DNA of 64,000 nucleotides from an uncultured Clostridia bacterium (GTDB lineage: Bacteria > Bacillota > Clostridia > UMGS1810): the NCBI GenBank assembly GCA_934454585.1, contig CAKSFP010000003.1, positions 86,448 to 150,447 on the forward strand, in the 5' to 3' direction. This document shows, piece by piece, positions 36,009-46,600 of this stretch. The notes beneath the pieces were generated by a model, which had not been told where the DNA came from, made no database searches, and was given only the letters and a program-made list of their open reading frames with translations. Made by a program: the position numbers and the translations under genes. Position 1 is the stretch's first letter. Each line of letters opens with the position of its first letter.

Positions 36009-38543
36009 TTAGTTGCATCCGAGCTTTGATTTGCCAAGGCTCTTTTCACAGGTATTCTTTTCTGATGAGACTTCTTGTATAAGGCTGTCATCCCAGCCGT
36101 CGGTATATGCGCGATAAACTGCCCCGTTATTCACTTTCACAGCGTAAATTCCGTTCTCTTTTATATCTGCAGACAAAACACAGCCATGCTCATCAGCAAA
36201 AGTTATGTCGCCGGATATGTTGTCAAAGGCAATATTAAGCAAACCATCGCTTTTACATTCGATATAGACATCGCACTCTCCATCCTTTACTGCGGCATTT
36301 ACCACATAACCGCCAACAGCAGCAAGGCGGAAACTTGAGTATTTTTCGGTATTCCATGCCGGAAAAAGCCTCAAAACGCCGTCGTAACTCTGAATCAGCA
36401 TCTCATTCATTGCCGCAGCAACTATAGGAAGCGTTTCATAGTCAAAGTGACGGAAATTCCAACCCGGAACCAATTCTTTCTTCCTTGTCTTTGCATTATC
36501 AACCTCATACTGCGCCCATCTATCATAGGTGTACAGATAAAAATCCTCATATGGCGCTTCCATATTAAATCCCTGCGGAAATCTCATCCACATCGATACG
36601 GTTTGTCGGAGCTGCTTTTCAAGCAGTTCATTCATTCCCATACGAGCCGCATAAATCGGCATAAGACACCAGTGCATACAAAGACCGTCGAATTCTCCTT
36701 CTTTTTCATCCGGAGGAATTGTCGGATGGTGAAGACAAAGACTGTTGTATATCATGTCATATATCTTTGTGCCCCTGTCCTTTATGCCGACTGTGCCGGA
36801 CGGAAAGAGCGGCGCCATTTCCGTGTCCGGGAAACCGTAATAATCATTTTTCGGGTCTGCAAAAGTCCGCCGCATAATCTTGCCGCCGGAGCACTCCCTG
36901 CCGACGCTCAGCACTTTATCTGCACGCACTTTCATACCCTTGCCTATTCCCCTTACAAACCGTCCGTTTTCAATTTCGCCTGTCAAAAAATCCGTTTCTT
37001 GATAAGGCGCAAGTTTTTCAAGACAGTTTTTGTATTGCTGCGCACCGCCATCCTCTGTTTCTTTTATTAGTGTTGCAAACAGTATCCGTATCATCGCCAT
37101 ATCGGTTATGCTGTCATCAAACAACGGCGACCCTTCGTAACCCTGGGTTCCATGAATATGATAAAACCCGTCTTCACCCAATTTCAGTTTTGCAAGATAG
37201 AATTCACCTACAGAGCGCATAATCGGCAAAACCTTATTTTTAAGATATTCATCGTCTCCGCTGTACTGATAATGTGCATAAAGAGACATGGCAATCTGAG
37301 CGGCGCAAGTGCAATTTTTAGAAACAGTCGGATCGTTTCTGCCAAAACGATCACAAACATCGGTGTAAAACACACCGGGCATTTTCAAATATTTTTCAGT
37401 AAATTGCTTTGCCACAGGATATTGATTTATCCTGAAATTATAATATGTTTCAAGCAATTCCGGATGATTCGCCGCTTCAAGCGGAAATGTTGCCAACTGC
37501 ATATTATAATGAAAAAAGTTGTTCCACGGCACAAAATCATGATAAAAATTCCATATACCGTTGCAAAAATGTGCCGGATATTTTCCCCTCATCTGGCAAT
37601 TTGCATAGTACAGATTTAGGTACCACAAATTTTCTATATAATCATAGTCATTTTCCTGAGGAAGGCATATAAATGAACGCTCCCAAAACTCTGCCCATGA
37701 TTTTTTGTGCTCCGAATATATTAAATCTGCCCCTGCCCTCTGCGCATTTTCAACCATATCGAAAGCAGATCTTTTTGCTTTTTCGGTGCTCTCACCCACC
37801 GCAATTGCGGCATAAAAAACCATGTTGTGCCGAATTTTTAACGCTGTTGTGCACTGCACTGTGTTGGAATTCACTTTCGAACATTCGTTTTCATTGCCCT
37901 CAATGCGGATTGCCGCACAGAATTTTGTGCCGTTCAACTCCTGAGTCAAGAACAAAGTGTTACCCTCATATGAAGTTTCGGTGCCGCCCAGTCCGTCTTC
38001 GGGACCGCCGTTTGTATCCGAATACCATCTTGCAAAACTACGGCTGCCCCAACGCTCGCAAACAGCCTCTACAACAGCCGCATCCCCGTACTCCGCATTA
38101 ACCCTCAAAACCGTGACGCCGTATTTTTCGGATACGAATGCCCCGATATCACTCTTTGCAAAAGGAGTTTGCGCACTAATCTTTGCCTCGGCACTTCCGA
38201 GCGAAAGTCTGCCCTCAAAAGCCTTTTGATAAATATTTTCAAATATGGGGCAACCGAATTTAATTCTCAAATGTATTCCGCTCCGGCAAACCGTCAGATT
38301 TTCGAGTTCCCATGAGCATACATCATCTTTGCTCTTTGTGTCGTCCCACAAATCGGTTTTGTTTATCTGCAAGTGGAGTTCCTCATCGGAAATCCACACA
38401 AGAGTTCCGACATCACCGTTGCCGAGCGGCAATCCGTAAGTAGGATCACAAACAGGTGTGCGAAAAACAACATCATGTTTCGGCAACACTTCAGTCACCG
38501 AATTGCTCCACTTTCTTTTATCGTTATTATATTTCAATCTCAT
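36009..38543 (-). CDS. GH95/DUF5703-like glycoside hydrolase, cytoplasmic, 844 aa
   Basis: The N-terminal region has the DUF5703/GH95-type signature CDPTYGLPLGNGDVGTLVW, compare LPLGNG in alpha-L-fucosidases and galactosidases of GH95. A long central part (about 290-700) has the aromatic-rich helices of an (alpha/alpha)6 barrel, for example GIWNFYHDFVPWNNFFHYNMQ, where GH95 holds its catalytic site. A beta domain ends the protein (about 740-830). No signal peptide, so it acts on imported oligosaccharides. Family level is reasonably supported; sugar specificity is not known. The next gene starts 23 bp on. Confidence 0.75.
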   Translation of the reverse strand: MRLKYNNDKRKWSNSVTEVLPKHDVVFRTPVCDPTYGLPLGNGDVGTLVWISDEELHLQINKTDLWDDTKSKDDVCSWELENLTVCRSGIHLRIKFGCPIFENIYQKAFEGRLSLGSAEAKISAQTPFAKSDIGAFVSEKYGVTVLRVNAEYGDAAVVEAVCERWGSRSFARWYSDTNGGPEDGLGGTETSYEGNTLFLTQELNGTKFCAAIRIEGNENECSKVNSNTVQCTTALKIRHNMVFYAAIAVGESTEKAKRSAFDMVENAQRAGADLIYSEHKKSWAEFWERSFICLPQENDYDYIENLWYLNLYYANCQMRGKYPAHFCNGIWNFYHDFVPWNNFFHYNMQLATFPLEAANHPELLETYYNFRINQYPVAKQFTEKYLKMPGVFYTDVCDRFGRNDPTVSKNCTCAAQIAMSLYAHYQYSGDDEYLKNKVLPIMRSVGEFYLAKLKLGEDGFYHIHGTQGYEGSPLFDDSITDMAMIRILFATLIKETEDGGAQQYKNCLEKLAPYQETDFLTGEIENGRFVRGIGKGMKVRADKVLSVGRECSGGKIMRRTFADPKNDYYGFPDTEMAPLFPSGTVGIKDRGTKIYDMIYNSLCLHHPTIPPDEKEGEFDGLCMHWCLMPIYAARMGMNELLEKQLRQTVSMWMRFPQGFNMEAPYEDFYLYTYDRWAQYEVDNAKTRKKELVPGWNFRHFDYETLPIVAAAMNEMLIQSYDGVLRLFPAWNTEKYSSFRLAAVGGYVVNAAVKDGECDVYIECKSDGLLNIAFDNISGDITFADEHGCVLSADIKENGIYAVKVNNGAVYRAYTDGWDDSLIQEVSSEKNTCEKSLGKSKLGCN

Positions 38544-38552
38544 AGTTTTTCC

Positions 38553-40556
38553 TCATTTTTGGGACAATACCTCCGCCAAAAGAATTTCAAACGGCGGTAT
38601 CTCATCCACCACAAATTTTTTGTAACCCCCGTCAGCGGCGCTCGCACATATTTTTTGGGGTACACAGTTACTGTAATAAACAATCGCCTCATCCGAATCT
38701 GTTTTTATGCAAATGCAAACATTTTTTTGAGAATCATTCGTATAATTGAACAGGCTCACCAAAACTCTGCCCTCTTTTTCATAAGAGAGATTTCTTATCT
38801 TTGTTTCCGACTCGACATAGGCCGGCAAACCGTCGCGTGAAAGCCAACGGAAAATTTTCTTGAGCTGTGTTGACTTAAAATAGTTGTTCAATGAGTTGTA
38901 CGGATAATATCCCGAAACACAAATCCGTCCGCCGAGACTGTTTTCATACAAGCCCATGCAGCATTCGCCGATTACATTGCCATGATAATCCACCAGTTTG
39001 GAAAGTATTTGCACATCATCCGATACAGAAACAAGAGAATAAGCATCTCCCGGGTTAAACTCCTGCCTTCCGTTGCGCTTTCCGCCGAATATACCGTTGT
39101 TTATCAGAGTATCCGTATATTCCTCTATGGCGTCAACTTCAAATTTTTTCTCGACTCTAAAGCCTGTATATTCCTCAAAACCGTTTTTATTCAGATACTC
39201 AAGAGCGGGAACATCCATATATACGCCGCCCGACAAAAGTGAGATTATATCGTTCCTTTCCATGACCGACAGGTTTTCACCGTTTACCGTAAAGACTTTG
39301 GCATATTGCTTATTAAACGCCTCCGGCAAACCAATGCTTAAAAGCTCATAATTATAGCTCGTTGAACTTTCGGCAACCTGTTCGGAAAACGATATTTCCT
39401 TTTCCCAAAAATTCTCCGAGGGTACCGACGCGGCAATATACTTATCCCAATTGGCGTGTATTCCGCACGGTGAGCTGCCGGACAATTTTTCAAACACCAG
39501 TCTTGCGAACGGGGTTATACCATTTAACGCTGCCAAGTGTCTCTCGGCATTTTTCACCGGTTCACCGGTCTCTCCGGGCAGTATATTAAAAGCCGCACCG
39601 CTGCATCCGCTTGTTATGCCGAGGATATATTCTGCCGCAAGAGATTTGGAGGTTTTGCCGAATGTCGGGTGAGGAAAATTTTCAATTTCATTTTGCACGC
39701 TTGTCACATATTCCGGAATGTAAGCATTTTGTCTGCCGACTTCTCCGGATGTAAAAACATAATCACAATATTTGTCATCCAAATATGCAGAGCCCCCGGG
39801 CCGGAGCATTATTTCATACTTTCCGTTTTCGGACAAAGCCGCGCACCACAAAGGAAAATCGTTCCCTTCGTTAATCCATTCTCCGCACATAAAACCGAGC
39901 GTTATTTTTTTATCAACACTTCGGACAGTATCGGACAACACATCAAAAAGCTCTTTCATTGCCAATGATTGTTTGTCAAGCCAGAGTTTTCTCAGTTCAA
40001 CATTGCTCCTGAATGCTTTACGCAGAGTATCCCTTGTATACTCTGTGCCGTTCATCCTGTTGAATTTATCTATACATCCGTCGCAAAAGCAACCCTTACC
40101 GACAGGCATATGCTGATAGCGCACATCATCATCCGACCATATAAAATCGGGTTTTGATTGCGCCATCATTTTGTATACCGGAATAACATAATCATTTATG
40201 TATCTCTTATCCGTCATACAGAAGCTGCCCTTGCAAGCTTTGCCGTTTATATTTGTCATTCTGTAATAATCGCCATTCAAACAATTGCTTAAATCCTCGC
40301 TGTGATGCCCGATGGTGGCAAGCATATCTATTCCCGGCGAAAGGCCGGCGCCGCGCGCACGCTCCATTCTTTTTTTCAGAATTTCAATCCTCTTTTCCAT
40401 ATCGGCAAGTGTTACCGGAGTGTGTACATTGGCGGTGATAAACGCAATCTGTGAAATGTCGCAGGGGTGTTTTTTTATCATTTTCAAAATATCTTCAAAT
40501 CTTTGCTCGGATATCCAGTTGGGGTATTCAATTCTTATGGAATTAAAAAATTTCAT
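38553..40556 (-). CDS. Unassigned TIM-barrel-like glycan enzyme, 667 aa
   Basis: First gene of the region 2 run. The N-terminal 400 residues look like a glycosidase-type barrel: a strand with FIWSDDDVRYQHMP (clustered acids where GH42/GHL-type proteins hold catalytic or metal residues), then a CFCDGC cysteine motif typical of barrels annotated as uncharacterised glycosidases. Later LGFMCGEWINE and GEVGRQNAYIPEYVTSVQNEIENFPHP fit barrel strands. A flavodoxin-like middle (about 420-550) resembles the trimerisation domain of GH42 beta-galactosidases, followed by a small beta domain. No signal peptide. The reaction is unknown; beta-galactosidase-like activity is one option. Confidence 0.65.
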   Translation of the reverse strand: MKFFNSIRIEYPNWISEQRFEDILKMIKKHPCDISQIAFITANVHTPVTLADMEKRIEILKKRMERARGAGLSPGIDMLATIGHHSEDLSNCLNGDYYRMTNINGKACKGSFCMTDKRYINDYVIPVYKMMAQSKPDFIWSDDDVRYQHMPVGKGCFCDGCIDKFNRMNGTEYTRDTLRKAFRSNVELRKLWLDKQSLAMKELFDVLSDTVRSVDKKITLGFMCGEWINEGNDFPLWCAALSENGKYEIMLRPGGSAYLDDKYCDYVFTSGEVGRQNAYIPEYVTSVQNEIENFPHPTFGKTSKSLAAEYILGITSGCSGAAFNILPGETGEPVKNAERHLAALNGITPFARLVFEKLSGSSPCGIHANWDKYIAASVPSENFWEKEISFSEQVAESSTSYNYELLSIGLPEAFNKQYAKVFTVNGENLSVMERNDIISLLSGGVYMDVPALEYLNKNGFEEYTGFRVEKKFEVDAIEEYTDTLINNGIFGGKRNGRQEFNPGDAYSLVSVSDDVQILSKLVDYHGNVIGECCMGLYENSLGGRICVSGYYPYNSLNNYFKSTQLKKIFRWLSRDGLPAYVESETKIRNLSYEKEGRVLVSLFNYTNDSQKNVCICIKTDSDEAIVYYSNCVPQKICASAADGGYKKFVVDEIPPFEILLAEVLSQK

Positions 40557-40593
40557 AAATTAGTTCGCCTTTCGTTTACTTAGTTGAATAATT

Positions 40594-40616
40594 AGGGGCT
40601 GAATTTCTCAGCCCCT
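40594..40616 (-). terminator. Hairpin between region 3 and region 2 operons
   Basis: A perfect 9-bp stem (AGGGGCTGA/TCAGCCCCT) with a 5-nt loop lies 12 bp beyond the stop of the 980-residue protein gene. On the minus strand it is followed by AATTATTC, which is AT-rich but not a long T-run, so termination may be partial. The next gene starts only 38 bp further with no recognisable promoter in between, so some read-through into region 2 is likely. Confidence 0.7.
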
Positions 40617-40627
40617 TGTTTATAAGC

Positions 40628-43570
40628 TTATTTGAAATAGTATCTCAAATCGCAGTCCGAATTTTTGATGATTTCGGCAAGCATGTCTGCCGCATATCTT
40701 GCACCGGCATAATTAAGGTTTGTATCATCGCTGAAGAATTTTGCGTCCGGTTTGTCACTCATATTGATAAATGGCACACCGTTGTCGATAGCTATATTTG
40801 CCGCCGCAGATACAAAATCATTTGTCATGCCCATATCTGCAACTATAACGGCATTGGCACCCTTAGCCTTTGCGTCGCCGATCATAGTTCTGACAGCCGT
40901 CTTATATTCATCAACACTGCTTTTTGCCGCGTCGCTTCTGCCGAAGGATATTATCATCCAATCTCCGCTCTTAAGATTTGCCGCAACACCTGCAGTATAA
41001 CCGCTGCTTGCGACAAAATCTTTTGCCGTCTGACACTGACTGTCACTCGCCATATTCATAATTGTTGCATTGCCATCCGCAAGCTCGGGCAAATAATAAC
41101 CCCAACCCTGGATATTGCGGTAGTCATTCCAAACGGCGCCGCCCTTGTCGGAGCATACATACACAGTTGCATTCGGCATTACTTTGTAGCTCTCCGCCAA
41201 CGGTTTTAATGTGTCATTCGATTCCCATACAAACAATTCTTTGCCTGTCGCTGCAGCTACGGTTACAGGTGAAGCAAGCGAAATATTATCAAAGTCAATA
41301 CTGCTCAATACTCCGTTTGAAAATACAGCCCTATACAAAATCGCATTTGCGTTGCTGTCCGCAGCAGTCAGTGACGCGCTGCCGTCGGCAGCCGTGCTCC
41401 AGTCCATGTTGTCTTTCAGTTCAACATTAATCCTTGCGCCCTTTCCGTTCAGCACTGTGCTGAATCCCTCGGCTGTCCGAGTAAGCCCCTCTGCTGCCGC
41501 ATATCTGCCGGACGGTATTTCACCGGTTTGCTTTATGTTCAATGTGCTTCCCGGTATGTCATAAACCATATTCTTGTTTATGATTCCCGTTGCGCTCTCT
41601 GCCGTAAACTGATTTGGTATTGAGAACTCCGCCTCTGCCAGGTTTGTCACATCGTAAATTTTGAGATTATCCAGGCTTACTTCGCAGCCGCCGTTTGCCT
41701 TTGCGTATACTGTCAGTCCGCCGTCATCTTCACTCGGAGTGTACACCAAGCTGTATGTTCTCCACAAAGAATCCATATAAATGTCGGTCTTTGTATTGGA
41801 AATCCATGCAATCTGCTCCACATTTGATTTTGCGTCAAACATCAGAAGATACTTGTGACCTTTCTGCAAAGTCAAACCATACCATAGCGGATCATTATTG
41901 CCTGTTGTTTTGTAAAGAATATAGTGATTGCTGCCTTCGGTTGCAACAGTCATTTTGCTTGCCGGCATCCAGCCGTCACTGCCTATCGGACTTTCACCCT
42001 CGGCGTCACCCTTGACTGCCAGATTGTCTATACTGCTCTTGAGAACAACCGTATAGGTAACCACGGTTCCATCGCTTCTCTTAACCTTAAATACATTTGA
42101 TGTACCGTCCGATTCTATCTTACCCGAAACAGCTTTGGCGCCTTTCTTAAATGTAACCGTCGGATTAAGCTGACTTACATCGCCCTTTGGTGCATAGCAC
42201 TCAATTGTTTTTTCCGCGTCGTTTACCGTGCCGACATTTTCACCGATTCTGAATTCTTTAATCAAATCGGCGTTATAATCAAATTTTGCCGCAGAAGCAT
42301 AGCTGTCAAACAAGCCGACATATTTAATCTGGAGAGTTGTCGTAGTTGACGCAGAATATATATATTGTAAATATATCTTAGTTATTGTATAATTCGAGAC
42401 ATCCTTTCCCGAATTACTCAAGGGAATCTGCACAATAACATCGGACCACTGCGTCGACGAAGTCTTAGGTGCATTTGTGGATTCATCGCAGGAATAGTCA
42501 GGCCAACTGTTCTTGTTAACATAAACACCCGCATAAACATGTTTTGGCGTTACACTTGCATTGTTTGCGCTGATTCTATACCTTATCTTGACATAACTAT
42601 ATTTTGCAAGGGTTGGTCCGTTATTCACCGCTACACCGTACAAAGGCTGGGTCGACGACGATGGGGTTATTTCTGCCGCAGCGGCCGTTTTATTGTAATT
42701 TACCGTGCCGTTATTTGTCACAAGACTTGCGTTTTTATCATACTGCTCCTGTGTTTCAAACGATATTATATACGGCGAAGTAACTTCCGCATAGTTAATT
42801 GCAAAAGTATAGCTCGTCGTTGTGCCGTTATAAGTCACATCATAACCCGAATCGGTTTCTGTTGCAGTCGCACCGAATACAGGAGTTACTTCAATACTAT
42901 GCTCGGCGGACTCATCATACTCATCACCGTAAGGCACATTGTATGTTATGGTCTTGTTAAACTCGTCAACCTCTGCCGCGTTACCGTCCACCGTTGCGCT
43001 GAGTATCTTGCGGTCATATGCGTTCATGCCTGCTTCCGTTTCAAAGAAGGCAATATATTTGATGTATATATGTCCCCATACTTGACCTTCTGTTTGCGGA
43101 CAGTCCATCTCAAACACATTGTTTGTATTTGCAACACCTGCGCAATTAAATGTTGATGTTGTCCACACGCCGCTTGCCGGTTGAGTTTCTGCTCCAATCT
43201 GTGTGTCGCCCGCCCAAAAGCTAACAGATTTGTTTGTGTCAACATTGGTGATATCAGCTTTCCACACCATTTTGGCATATTTATAACCGTTTTCAAATGC
43301 ATTGTTAATAATAGTTCTCCGCTGGCCAGATGAATTTCCCGAAAAATATGACGCACCGGACGACGCTTCGAATCCCGAACTACTGTAGCATTTGTCTTTT
43401 GGGAAACTACTTATATTGGCAGCATAATTCTCCTGACTGTCCATCGCCAGAACATAATATCCGCCCAAATCCTCATTTTCTGCCGCAGTTGCCGCAAACG
43501 GGCCCACCATACCGATGAGCATTGAAAAAACCAAAACCAACGCTACTGACAACTTACTGATTTTCTTCAT
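40628..43570 (-). CDS. Secreted multi-module protein ending in a degenerate SGNH/RGAE-like domain, 980 aa
   Basis: ATG at 43570 follows AAGGAGG by 10 nt; a GTG three codons earlier overlaps that site. After the signal peptide come two jelly-roll modules (about 30-190 and 270-425, the second starting ISFETQEQYDKN), each followed by a cadherin-like or DUF5018-like strand-rich domain, another jelly roll (about 510-640), a beta domain, and a final region (795-980) shaped like a rhamnogalacturonan acetylesterase (QGWGYYLPEL, FGRSD, YAGARYAADMLAEII). Its catalytic residues are missing: GDST is CSDKGG (Ser807-Asp808) and the His of block V is Asn951 (DDTNLNYAGA). It is therefore more likely a binding protein than an esterase. 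No SLH or sortase signal seen. Confidence 0.8.
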   Translation of the reverse strand: MKKISKLSVALVLVFSMLIGMVGPFAATAAENEDLGGYYVLAMDSQENYAANISSFPKDKCYSSSGFEASSGASYFSGNSSGQRRTIINNAFENGYKYAKMVWKADITNVDTNKSVSFWAGDTQIGAETQPASGVWTTSTFNCAGVANTNNVFEMDCPQTEGQVWGHIYIKYIAFFETEAGMNAYDRKILSATVDGNAAEVDEFNKTITYNVPYGDEYDESAEHSIEVTPVFGATATETDSGYDVTYNGTTTSYTFAINYAEVTSPYIISFETQEQYDKNASLVTNNGTVNYNKTAAAAEITPSSSTQPLYGVAVNNGPTLAKYSYVKIRYRISANNASVTPKHVYAGVYVNKNSWPDYSCDESTNAPKTSSTQWSDVIVQIPLSNSGKDVSNYTITKIYLQYIYSASTTTTLQIKYVGLFDSYASAAKFDYNADLIKEFRIGENVGTVNDAEKTIECYAPKGDVSQLNPTVTFKKGAKAVSGKIESDGTSNVFKVKRSDGTVVTYTVVLKSSIDNLAVKGDAEGESPIGSDGWMPASKMTVATEGSNHYILYKTTGNNDPLWYGLTLQKGHKYLLMFDAKSNVEQIAWISNTKTDIYMDSLWRTYSLVYTPSEDDGGLTVYAKANGGCEVSLDNLKIYDVTNLAEAEFSIPNQFTAESATGIINKNMVYDIPGSTLNIKQTGEIPSGRYAAAEGLTRTAEGFSTVLNGKGARINVELKDNMDWSTAADGSASLTAADSNANAILYRAVFSNGVLSSIDFDNISLASPVTVAAATGKELFVWESNDTLKPLAESYKVMPNATVYVCSDKGGAVWNDYRNIQGWGYYLPELADGNATIMNMASDSQCQTAKDFVASSGYTAGVAANLKSGDWMIISFGRSDAAKSSVDEYKTAVRTMIGDAKAKGANAVIVADMGMTNDFVSAAANIAIDNGVPFINMSDKPDAKFFSDDTNLNYAGARYAADMLAEIIKNSDCDLRYYFK

Positions 43571-43686
43571 TTCTTTCACTCCTCCTTAAAATTTTAATAT
43601 GCAATAACAAGGGTGTTAAAGATCTTACAAAGTGTAATGAAACTTCGCTCACTCCCATCGGATAAAGATTTTCTATGTCAAAAACA

Positions 43687-46600
43687 TCAGTTGCCGTCAA
43701 TGTCGTACGGCGGAGCAAATTTATAAACTCCGCAGTCTCCCGAAGAGACATAGACATATCCCGTTTTCCAGTTCACCTCAAGGCTGTTGATTCTGTAACC
43801 GACCATAGGACCGTCCTTAACCAAAGTATCCTCATCTGTTACATAAGAACTGAGCAGCTGCCACGACTGTCCGGAATCGCAGGAACGAAGAAGAAAGCGT
43901 CCTGTCTCAACATAGTTATCATCTGTTGCAAGGTAGATTACCTCGGGGTGATTCTTGTCTACCGCAACACGGGTGAACGAATTATACGGGCATCTCTTTC
44001 TGATTGAATCACGCAGGTTTACAAACTTTCCGTCCTGATATTTGTACACCGCACGCGCACCGAGAGTGAAATAAACAATATCATTCTCAAAATCCACCGC
44101 AATATCGTTCATATACCACCATGCGTCCTCAAACCGCAAGTTTACATCCTCGTAGTCCGGCATATCCTTTATGCTTGCCGGCAAAGCAAACACCGTCTCC
44201 CATGTAGCGCCGTTGTCCTTTGACATAACACAGGTCCTGCCGTCTTTCGTCATGCCGTAAAGCTCGTGTCCTCCGTCTTTGTTATAGTCCATTATGAAAT
44301 AACATCCCGGCTGCATACTTGTCCATGTTTTGCCTGCGTCGGTACTCCTCATATCTCCGGCGAACCACACATTGGGATCGCCCGGTGCCTGCAGGCACAC
44401 GGTTTGATAATACGGAGTACCCGTCATGACGCCTGTTGCCTCATAAGTATTGCCGGCGTCGCGGGAAATCTGTATTTCCACAGACGAAGCATTCCATTCG
44501 CTTGCCTTTCCGACAAAAAATGTTTGCTCATCTACCATATATGCGCCGTAGGTATGACTTTTGTTATTTGCAAATCGTGTAAATGTATATCCTCCGTCCG
44601 TTGTGAATCCGCCGGAATAATCCTGTGCCGGCACAAAGAACAAATCGGGATTGAACACATTAAACTTGTAACGCGAGTTTATGCAGCTGCCGAGGTTTCC
44701 GTCCGCCTTTCTGAAAGTTCGGCCGCCGTCCTCGCTGATCTGAACCCAGTCCTCCGCTTTCAGCACTATGTTTTCATCCGTCGGATGCCATGCTGAAAAA
44801 CCTACCTTCTGAGTGGACGGGTAGAAATTCCATGATGTATCTTCCGCAGTAAGTGACCATGTGTTTCCGCCGTCATGTGAATAATACTGCTGTTTGTTTC
44901 CCGTATAACATTCCGTAACGAGCATATAGTTGGGATTAGCCGGCGAAACGGAAAGCTGACCGGGCATCTGACTGTAAACTCCGTCTTTGTCATATATCGG
45001 GAAACCGGAATTTGAAGTGCTCTTAAAGCTTTTTCCGCCGTCAGTCGAAATCTTTACTCCGTCATAGGTGGATATATACACATTGTCGGGTTTATTTACA
45101 AGGGTAACAAGTCCTTTTACCATTCCGTCGAGCACTAATTCAACGGTTTCTCCTTTGTCATGGCTCACAAACAATCCGTTTTTGTTTGCAATAAACAAGT
45201 CGCCATTCTTAGGGCTGACCGCTAAAATTGCGCTTGTGTATTGCTCTGCGTTGTTTACAAGTTTCCAAGTCTCGCCGCCGTCGTCGCTCCTGTAAATACC
45301 CACACCTTCATTGATGCCTTCTTCCACCTCTTTATCGGCAAACGGATTGTTACCCGTTTTGGAAGGTGTTGAATAATATATAACGGCGCTTCCGTCTATT
45401 TTTTCATCATATGAAGTTGAGTCGTAAGCAACGCTGCCCATATTTGACGGGCTGTACGGGGCATATCTCATAACCTGCTTAAACGAATATGCCTTATCGG
45501 TTGTAAGGTGCAAGCCTCCAAATACAAGCTCGTCTCTTCTTTCAAATTCGTCCCAGCAAAACCAGCGCCAGTTTCCCGCACCGAAAGTTGTGTGTGACGC
45601 TACTATCGCACGGCTCGAATTATTGGGGTCAATGGCTCCGCATCCGGTTCCGTTAAAGTCGCCGCCAATGTTTCTGCCTGCTTGCTCCCAATTATATCCG
45701 CCGTCAAGTGAGCGGAACATTCCGCCTGTATCCGTGAACGAAAGGGCAAGACTGCCGTCCTGAGCGTAACAAATTCCAAAACATATCTGACCGCCTTCTC
45801 CTCCGGTTGAGCCGAGTTCTCTCGCCTCTTTGGTTACAAGAGGAACTCCCTCCCAAACATGGTTATCCTGATTGTACACATCGTACATTGCCGTGTCCGC
45901 AAAGGTTTCGCCATAGGTATCCGCCAGAGTGGCTGCACTCGGCGCCGATGACGAATTTGATTTTTCGCCTGTCGCAGCGGCAATATACTTAGCCGCCCAA
46001 TAATCCTCCGATACATCGTTGAAGATAGTTTTGCCCGCTATCTCCGACACATTCTTGTTTTTGAGTCTCATAACCATAACTACTGCCTCGGCTCTGGTAA
46101 GGCTGCCATGCGGCTTGAATGTACCGTCGGGATATCCCTTTACAATTCCGTTTGAAAAAGCTTTCCTTATTGCATAGTAATACTTGCTTTCCCTATCAAC
46201 ATCGGCGAACTCAACCTCAGACAGGAAATTGTTGCTCTGGAAGAACTGCAGAAGATACGCAAATTCCTCCCTGCTTATATTCATGTCTCCGCCAAAGCTG
46301 CCCTCAAACGGGAGCATTCCCATTATTTCAAGGCTTGCAGCCGGCTGCCAATACCATTCACCGCTGCTTAGATCACCATATTTTGACGAAAAATCATCCG
46401 GCACTTTCACCTTGTTTTTCACAAGTCTTTCGACAATAGTAACCGCTTCTGCCCGACTGAGCGGATTTTCGGGGCAAAAACTTCTGCTTTCATAACCCTG
46501 AATAAATGTATCGTCCGCCAGCGTGATCTGCGTGTCTTCGTGCTTAACCGACACATCGTCGGTTATAAGCACATCTGACTTCACTTCATTTTTCTGTTCA

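Noticed and set aside
43591..43619. A promoter-like TTAACA-17-TAAAAT before the 980-aa protein gene
   Set aside because: Transcription would begin inside the ribosome site of the gene, so it is unlikely to be functional as a promoter.
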